From positions 3,129,501-3,193,500 of the forward strand of contig CP116227.1 in the NCBI GenBank assembly GCA_038184435.1: DNA of 64,000 nt, in the 5' to 3' direction. Both the position numbers and the translations under genes were made by a program. Positions 59,684 through 64,000 of the stretch are shown one piece after another (position 1 is the stretch's first letter; each line of letters starts with the position of its first letter). Source of the stretch: Nocardioides alkalitolerans. GTDB lineage: Bacteria; Actinomycetota; Actinomycetes; Propionibacteriales; Nocardioidaceae. The notes below the pieces were generated by a model. That model made no database searches and had not been told where the DNA came from. It was given only the letters and a program-made list of their open reading frames with translations.

Positions 59684-61447
59684 ATGGCACGACGCAGCAG
59701 CGACTCCCCCGCCCCCGAGCCCACCGACTGGGTGACCCGGGCCGCGGACGACGCGATCCGCCACGCGGGCGGCGACCCGCGCGACCCCGCGGTCGCCGAG
59801 CAGCTCCGCGCCGCCGGCACGGTCGTCACCTGCGCGTCGGGCATCAGCCCCTCGGGCCCGATCCACCTGGGCAACCTGCGCGAGTTCCTGACGACGCACT
59901 TCGTGGCCGAGGAGCTGAAGCGCCGCGGCGTACCGGCTCGTCACCTCCAGTCGTGGGACGACTTCGACCGGCTCCGCAAGATCCCGGAGGGGGTCGACCC
60001 GTCGTGGACCACCCACATCGGCAAGCCGCTCTCCGCGGTCCCCGACCCGTGGGAGTGCCACACCTCGTGGGCCGAGCACTTCAAGGCGCCGCTGCGGGCC
60101 GCCCTCGCCGAGATGGGCTGCACGATGGAGGAGGTCGACCAGACCGACCGGTACCGCGCCGGGGCCTACACCGCGCAGGTGCTCCACGCGATCGAGCGTC
60201 GCGACGTCATCGAGTCGGTGCTCGCCCGCCACCGCACCAAGCAGGCCGTCCCCGAGGACGCCTCCGCCGAGGAGGCCGCCGCGCTCGAGGACTCGGTGGC
60301 CGAGGACGACGAGCCGACCCAGACCGGCGACCTCGCCCGGTTCCCCTACAAGCCGTTCTGCCGCACCTGCGGTCGCGACACGGTGACGCTGACGTCGTAC
60401 GACGAGGAGACGACCGACCTCGCCTACACCTGCGACGCCTGCGGCGACTCCCACGTCACCAACGTGCGCACGCAGCCCGAGGGCAAGCTCGTCTGGAAGG
60501 TCGACTGGCCGATGCGCTGGTCGGTGGAGGGCGTGAACTTCGAGCCCGGCGGGGTCGACCACGCCTCGCCCGGGTCGTCGTACACCGTCGGCAAGGAGAT
60601 CGTGAAGCTCTACGACGGCCGTGCGCCGTCGTTCGTGGGCTACTCGTTCGTCGGTGTCGCCGGCATGGCGAAGATGTCGTCGTCGAAGGGCGGCGTGCCC
60701 ACGGCGGCCGACGCGCTCCGCGTGCTCGAGGCGCCCGTGCTGCGCTGGCTCTACGCGCGGCGCCAGCCCAAGCAGGCCTTCACGGTGGACCTCGGTCCGG
60801 AGGTCGTGCGCCTGTACGACGAGTGGGACGCCCTCGGCAAGAAGGCCGCGAACCCCGCGAAGCGCGACGCCCAGGTGCTGGCGTTCGAGCGCGCCTCGAC
60901 GACGTCGAGCGCCGGGACGCTGCCGACGCCGCCCGTCGTCGTGCCGTTCCGCACGCTCTCGTCCATCGCCGACGTGACCGCCGGCAGCGCCGACCAGATC
61001 AGCCGGCTCGTGGGCGACCTGGGGCACGCGCACGACTCGGTGGCCGACCTCGAGCCGCGGCTCGGCCGGGCCATCACCTGGACCCACGAGTTCGTGCCGG
61101 AGGAGGACCGCACCACGGTGCGGACCACCCCCGACCGCGAGCTGCTCGCCTCCCTGGGCGAGCTGGAGCGCACGTGGCTGCACCTGTTCCTCGAGCACCT
61201 GCCGAGCGCCTGGGCCGACGGCTCGCCCGACCTCGACCGCGTCACGACGGTGGTCTACGGCGTGCCGAAGCTGGCCCGCGGGCTCGCGCTGGAGGACCAA
61301 CCGACGGACGAGGTGAAGGCCGACCAGAAGGCGTTCTTCCGGCTGCTCTACCGGCTGCTCGTGGATGCCGAGCGCGGCCCCCGGCTGCCCACCCTCGTGC
61401 TCGCCCTGGGCCCGGACACCGTCCGGGCACTCATCCAGGCGGCCTGA
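59684..61447 (+). CDS. lysS: Lysyl-tRNA synthetase, class I (archaeal-type)
   Basis: A 587-residue class I LysRS that charges tRNA-Lys. It has the HIGH-like SGPIHLGNLREF near residue 57, two CxxC pairs for a zinc-knuckle (FCRTCGRD and YTCDACGD, near 225-260) and the KMSKS-like AKMSSSKG near residue 330. The C-terminal alpha-helical anticodon domain follows. Class I enzymes are normal in archaea but scattered in bacteria, including some actinobacteria. I see no class II lysS in the window. TAACCT about 53 bases upstream may be its -10. Confidence 0.93.
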   Translation: MARRSSDSPAPEPTDWVTRAADDAIRHAGGDPRDPAVAEQLRAAGTVVTCASGISPSGPIHLGNLREFLTTHFVAEELKRRGVPARHLQSWDDFDRLRKIPEGVDPSWTTHIGKPLSAVPDPWECHTSWAEHFKAPLRAALAEMGCTMEEVDQTDRYRAGAYTAQVLHAIERRDVIESVLARHRTKQAVPEDASAEEAAALEDSVAEDDEPTQTGDLARFPYKPFCRTCGRDTVTLTSYDEETTDLAYTCDACGDSHVTNVRTQPEGKLVWKVDWPMRWSVEGVNFEPGGVDHASPGSSYTVGKEIVKLYDGRAPSFVGYSFVGVAGMAKMSSSKGGVPTAADALRVLEAPVLRWLYARRQPKQAFTVDLGPEVVRLYDEWDALGKKAANPAKRDAQVLAFERASTTSSAGTLPTPPVVVPFRTLSSIADVTAGSADQISRLVGDLGHAHDSVADLEPRLGRAITWTHEFVPEEDRTTVRTTPDRELLASLGELERTWLHLFLEHLPSAWADGSPDLDRVTTVVYGVPKLARGLALEDQPTDEVKADQKAFFRLLYRLLVDAERGPRLPTLVLALGPDTVRALIQAA

Positions 61448-61464
61448 GCCGGTCCCCCTCCCGG

Positions 61465-61510
61465 GACGTCATGCGAGGCGGCGGCGCGAGCCGCCGCCTC
61501 GCATGACGTC
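61465..61510. terminator. 21-bp perfect hairpin between lysS and DUF3151
   Basis: The arms at 61465-61485 and 61490-61510 are perfectly complementary, with a GCGA tetraloop. It starts 18 bases after the lysS stop and ends 18 bases before the convergent DUF3151 stop, so it serves both. Confidence 0.85.
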
Positions 61511-61528
61511 CGGAGGAGTGGTAGGGCG

Positions 61529-61945
61529 TCAGACGGCGCCGAGCAGGGCGTCGTACGCCGCGGGGCTCGAGTCGCGCAGGAACTCCGAGCACCGCTCCCA
61601 CTCCGCCGTCTCGCCGATCTCCCGCGCGGTGAGCGCGAGCAGGGCGAGGGCGCGCAGGAAGCCACGGTTGGGCTCGTGGTCCCACGGCACCGGGCCGTAG
61701 CCCTTCCAGCCGTTGCGGCGCAGCTGGTCGAGGCTGCGGTGGTAGCCGACGCGGGAATAGGCGTAGACCGTCACGGCGTCCGCCCCCTCGGCCTTCGCCT
61801 GCTCGGCGAGCGCGGCCCAGGCGACCGGCGACTCGGGGTGACGGCGGACGACGTCCGCAGGGGCGGAGCCCTCCAGCTCAGCAGCGGCGGGGTCCTCGGG
61901 CAGACGGGTCGGCGGCGGACCCGCCATCAGGTCGACGTGGCTCAT
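61529..61945 (-). CDS. DUF3151 domain-containing protein
   Basis: A 138-residue protein of the DUF3151 family, restricted to actinobacteria and of unknown function. It has PPTRLPEDP near the start, then the TPR-like helices HPESPVAWAALAEQA and VTVYAYSRVGYHRSLDQLRRNGWKG and the family motif VPWDHEPNRGFLRAL. The length is usual. CAGGCT ends seven bases before the ATG, within a GGGGGG spacer that could also act as an SD. Nearby asd and ask suggest only chromosomal proximity. Confidence 0.88.
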   Translation of the reverse strand: MSHVDLMAGPPPTRLPEDPAAAELEGSAPADVVRRHPESPVAWAALAEQAKAEGADAVTVYAYSRVGYHRSLDQLRRNGWKGYGPVPWDHEPNRGFLRALALLALTAREIGETAEWERCSEFLRDSSPAAYDALLGAV

Positions 61946-61965
61946 GCCCCCCAGCCTGCCACGGG

Positions 61966-63009
61966 TCAGCGCGAGGCGACGATCAGCTCCGCGATCTGCA
62001 CCGTGTTGAGCGCGGCACCCTTGCGGAGGTTGTCGTTGCTGACGAACAGGGCCAGGCCGCGGCCGCCGTCGACGCCCTCGTCGACGCGGATCCGGCCGAC
62101 CAGCGACGGGTCCTTGCCGGCCGCGTCGAGCGGCGTCGGGATGTCGACCAGCTGCACGCCGGGGGCGTCCGCGAGGAGCTCCTTGGCACGCGCCGGCGAC
62201 AGCGGCCGCGCGAACTCGGCGTTGATCGCCAGCGAGTGGCCCGTGAAGACCGGGACACGCACGCAGATGCCGGAGACGCGCAGCTCGGGGATGCCGAGGA
62301 TCTTGCGCGACTCGTTGCGCAGCTTCTGCTCCTCGTCGGTCTCCTCGAGGCCGTCGTCGACCAGGTTCCCGGCGAAGGGCAGCACGTTGTAGGCGATCGT
62401 CTTCTTGTAGACCCCCGGCTCGCCGAACGCGACGGCCCCGCCGTCGTAGGCCAGCTCGCGAGCCTTGTCGCCCGCCGCCTCGATGCCCGTGGCGAGCTCC
62501 TCGACGCCAGCGACGCCGGAGCCCGAGACCGCCTGGTACGTCGACGCGACGAGCCGCACCAGGCCGGCCTCGTCGTGCAGCGGCTTGAGGACGGGCATGG
62601 CCGCCATCGTCGTGCAGTTGGGGTTGGCGATGATGCCGCGCCCGGCCGCGATGACGGACGCCGCAGCCTCCGGGTTCACCTCGGAGACGACCAGCGGGAT
62701 CGCGGGGTCCTTGCGGAAGGCGCTGGAGTTGTCGACCACGATGACGCCGGCGTCGACGAACCGCTGCGCCTGCGCGCGCGACGTCGTCGCGCCCGCGGAG
62801 AACAGCGCGATGTCGAGACCGCTCGGGTCGGCCGTGGACGCGTCCTCGACCGTGATCTCGCGGTCACCGAAGGGCAGCACGGTGCCCGCCGAGCGCGCCG
62901 AGGCGAAGAACCGCACCTCGTCGGCCTCGAAGCCGCGCTCGAGGAGGATCTGCCGCATGGCGACGCCGACCTGCCCGGTGGCGCCCACGACGCCGATGTT
63001 CACGCCCAT
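61966..63009 (-). CDS. asd: Aspartate-semialdehyde dehydrogenase
   Basis: A 347-residue NADPH enzyme that reduces aspartyl phosphate to the semialdehyde, the branch point to lysine/diaminopimelate, threonine and methionine. It has VGATGQVGVAMRQIL near the N-terminus, the active-site NPNCTTMAA (Cys near residue 130) and the basic GHSLAINAEF region. The ATG follows the ask stop by one base (TGACATG), so the two form the ask-asd operon usual in actinobacteria. The length is normal. Confidence 0.95.
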   Translation of the reverse strand: MGVNIGVVGATGQVGVAMRQILLERGFEADEVRFFASARSAGTVLPFGDREITVEDASTADPSGLDIALFSAGATTSRAQAQRFVDAGVIVVDNSSAFRKDPAIPLVVSEVNPEAAASVIAAGRGIIANPNCTTMAAMPVLKPLHDEAGLVRLVASTYQAVSGSGVAGVEELATGIEAAGDKARELAYDGGAVAFGEPGVYKKTIAYNVLPFAGNLVDDGLEETDEEQKLRNESRKILGIPELRVSGICVRVPVFTGHSLAINAEFARPLSPARAKELLADAPGVQLVDIPTPLDAAGKDPSLVGRIRVDEGVDGGRGLALFVSNDNLRKGAALNTVQIAELIVASR

Positions 63010-63010
63010 G

Positions 63011-63532
63011 TCAGCGCCCCGTCCCTGCGTAGACGACGGCCTCGCCGTCGGAGTCGTCCAGGTCGAACGCCGTGTGCGCCGCGCGCACCGCGTCGTCGAT
63101 CTGGGTCTCGTCGATGATGACCGAGATGCGGATCTCCGAGGTGGAGATCATCTCGATGTTGACGCCCGCCGCGGCCAGCGACGCGAAGAACTTCGCGGTG
63201 ATGCCCGGGTGGGACTTCATGCCGGCACCGATCAGCGAGACCTTGCCGATCTGGTCGTCGTAGAGCAGCTTGTCGAAGCCGACCTGCTCCTGGAGCGCCG
63301 CGAGCGCCGTCACGGCGGTCTGGCCGTCCTCGCGCGGCAGCGTGAACGAGATGTCCGTGCGGCCCGTCGCGGCGGCGGAGACGTTCTGCACCACCATGTC
63401 GAGGTTCACGGCCGTCGTCGCGAGCGTCTCGAAGATGCGCGCCGCCTCGCCCACCTTGTCGGGCACGCCGACGACGGTGATCTTGGCCTGGCTCTTGTCG
63501 TGGGCGACGCCCGAGATGATCGCGTCTTCCAT
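63011..63532 (-). other. Probable internal translation start for the aspartokinase beta subunit
   Basis: The in-frame ATG at 63532 (EDAIISGVAHDKSQ) has GGGAG six bases upstream and would give 173 residues covering the two ACT domains. In Corynebacterium glutamicum the lysC beta subunit is made from an equivalent internal start and is about 172 residues. Whether it is used here is inference. Confidence 0.55.
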
Positions 63533-64000
63533 GGCTGCTCCCTGCTGCTCGGGGACGATCCAGGTGCCTTCCTTCTGGGAGAAGGTCGAGCGCACGTGGA
63601 TGGGCATGTTGTGGCGGCGGCCGTACTCGACGCACCGCAGGTGGAGGATCTTCGCGCCGTTCGCGGCCATCTCGAGCATCTCCTCCGTGGAGACGCGGTC
63701 GAGCTTGCGGGCCTTGGGGACGATGCGGGGGTCGGCCGTGAAGACGCCGTCGACGTCGGAGTAGATCTCGCAGACCTCGGCGCCCAGCGCCGCCGCGAGC
63801 GCGACCGCCGTAGTGTCGGAGGCGCCACGGCCGAGGGTCGTGACGTCCTTCGTGTCCTGGCTGACGCCCTGGAAGCCCGCCACGATCGCGATGTCGCCGG
63901 CCTGGATAGCCTGCTCGATGCGGCCGGGCGTGATGTCGATGATCTTCGCCCGGCCGTGCGCGGAGTCGGTGATGACGCCGGCCTGCGAGCCGGTGAACGA
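63011..64000 (-). CDS. ask: Aspartate kinase (5' end outside window)
   Basis: The C-terminal 329 residues of aspartokinase, the first enzyme of the aspartate pathway; its start lies beyond the window. The kinase domain part shows VAGFQGVSQDTKDVTTLGRGASD and IYSDVDGVFTADPRIVP. Two ACT domains follow: AKITVVGVPDKVGEAARIF and KVSLIGAGMKSHPGI with the NIEMISTSEI motif, which bind feedback inhibitors. It is the upstream gene of the ask-asd operon. An internal start for a beta subunit is likely (next entry). Confidence 0.93.
   Translation of the reverse strand, partial: SFTGSQAGVITDSAHGRAKIIDITPGRIEQAIQAGDIAIVAGFQGVSQDTKDVTTLGRGASDTTAVALAAALGAEVCEIYSDVDGVFTADPRIVPKARKLDRVSTEEMLEMAANGAKILHLRCVEYGRRHNMPIHVRSTFSQKEGTWIVPEQQGAAMEDAIISGVAHDKSQAKITVVGVPDKVGEAARIFETLATTAVNLDMVVQNVSAAATGRTDISFTLPREDGQTAVTALAALQEQVGFDKLLYDDQIGKVSLIGAGMKSHPGITAKFFASLAAAGVNIEMISTSEIRISVIIDETQIDDAVRAAHTAFDLDDSDGEAVVYAGTGR

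Overview
The window is one contiguous stretch of very GC-rich actinobacterial chromosome, with densely packed genes, many GTG starts, ATGA/GTGA overlaps and long antisense shadow ORFs. The gene set points to the order Propionibacteriales, most likely a Nocardioides-like organism (inference). The markers are a mycothiol-dependent maleylpyruvate isomerase-family protein, a DesA3-type desaturase with its reductase, an MhuD-type haem-degrading enzyme, a DUF222/13E12 HNH protein, DUF3151 and DUF3817 proteins, and a class I lysyl-tRNA synthetase. I see no rRNA, tRNA, prophage, insertion sequence or CRISPR array.

Layout. 1-1.9 kb is the 3' end of an Mrp Na+/H+ antiporter operon (mrpD-E-F-G). 2-10.5 kb holds a DEAD-box RNA helicase, a membrane-anchored protein, an NHL/thioredoxin protein, a mycothiol-dependent enzyme with an SDR, an enoyl-CoA hydratase and a Baeyer-Villiger-type monooxygenase. 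10.5-16.7 kb holds a zinc-ribbon membrane protein, a desaturase-reductase operon diverging from a PucR-type regulator across a dyad, and a GDSL lipoprotein. 16.7-24.1 kb is an amidohydrolase, an M1 peptidase, zwf with an overlapping trehalase-type GH15 gene, and a methyltransferase. 24.1-34.6 kb is more accessory: an HNH gene preceded by three 24-bp repeats, a frameshifted vitamin K epoxide reductase homologue, an esterase, a PAS/PP2C phosphatase, two tandem secreted paralogues, a VOC protein, a WYL regulator and a DUF3817 protein.

34.6-57.3 kb carries six dispersed purine genes, all on the minus strand (purA, purD, purB, purC, purS, purQ in transcription order). They are interleaved with an OatA-like acyltransferase, a GSP17M-like stress protein, a three-gene WXG100-like secreted-protein cluster, an acyl-CoA ligase, hydrolases, a second PucR regulator, an SDR, two ABM-fold proteins (one MhuD), a DUF559-like protein, a CAP-domain secreted protein and an ArsR/MFS pair. 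57.4-64 kb holds a diacylglycerol kinase, a LuxR-type regulator, class I lysS, DUF3151, asd and the 3' part of ask, which feeds aspartate-family amino acid and diaminopimelate synthesis.

Cross-cutting signals. At least eighteen start codons have a TAnnnT or nAnnnT hexamer 6-8 nt upstream, the arrangement expected for leaderless transcripts; I used it to choose several starts. Strong perfect hairpins separate convergent or tandem genes. Short tandem repeats begin exactly at the stop codon of two genes, and a third stop codon lies inside a similar repeat. The most noteworthy oddities are a 12-bp repeat expansion inside the NAD(P)-binding loop of an SDR, the frameshifted VKOR gene, the orphan WXG100-like trio, the repeats upstream of the HNH gene and two clear operator-like dyads.
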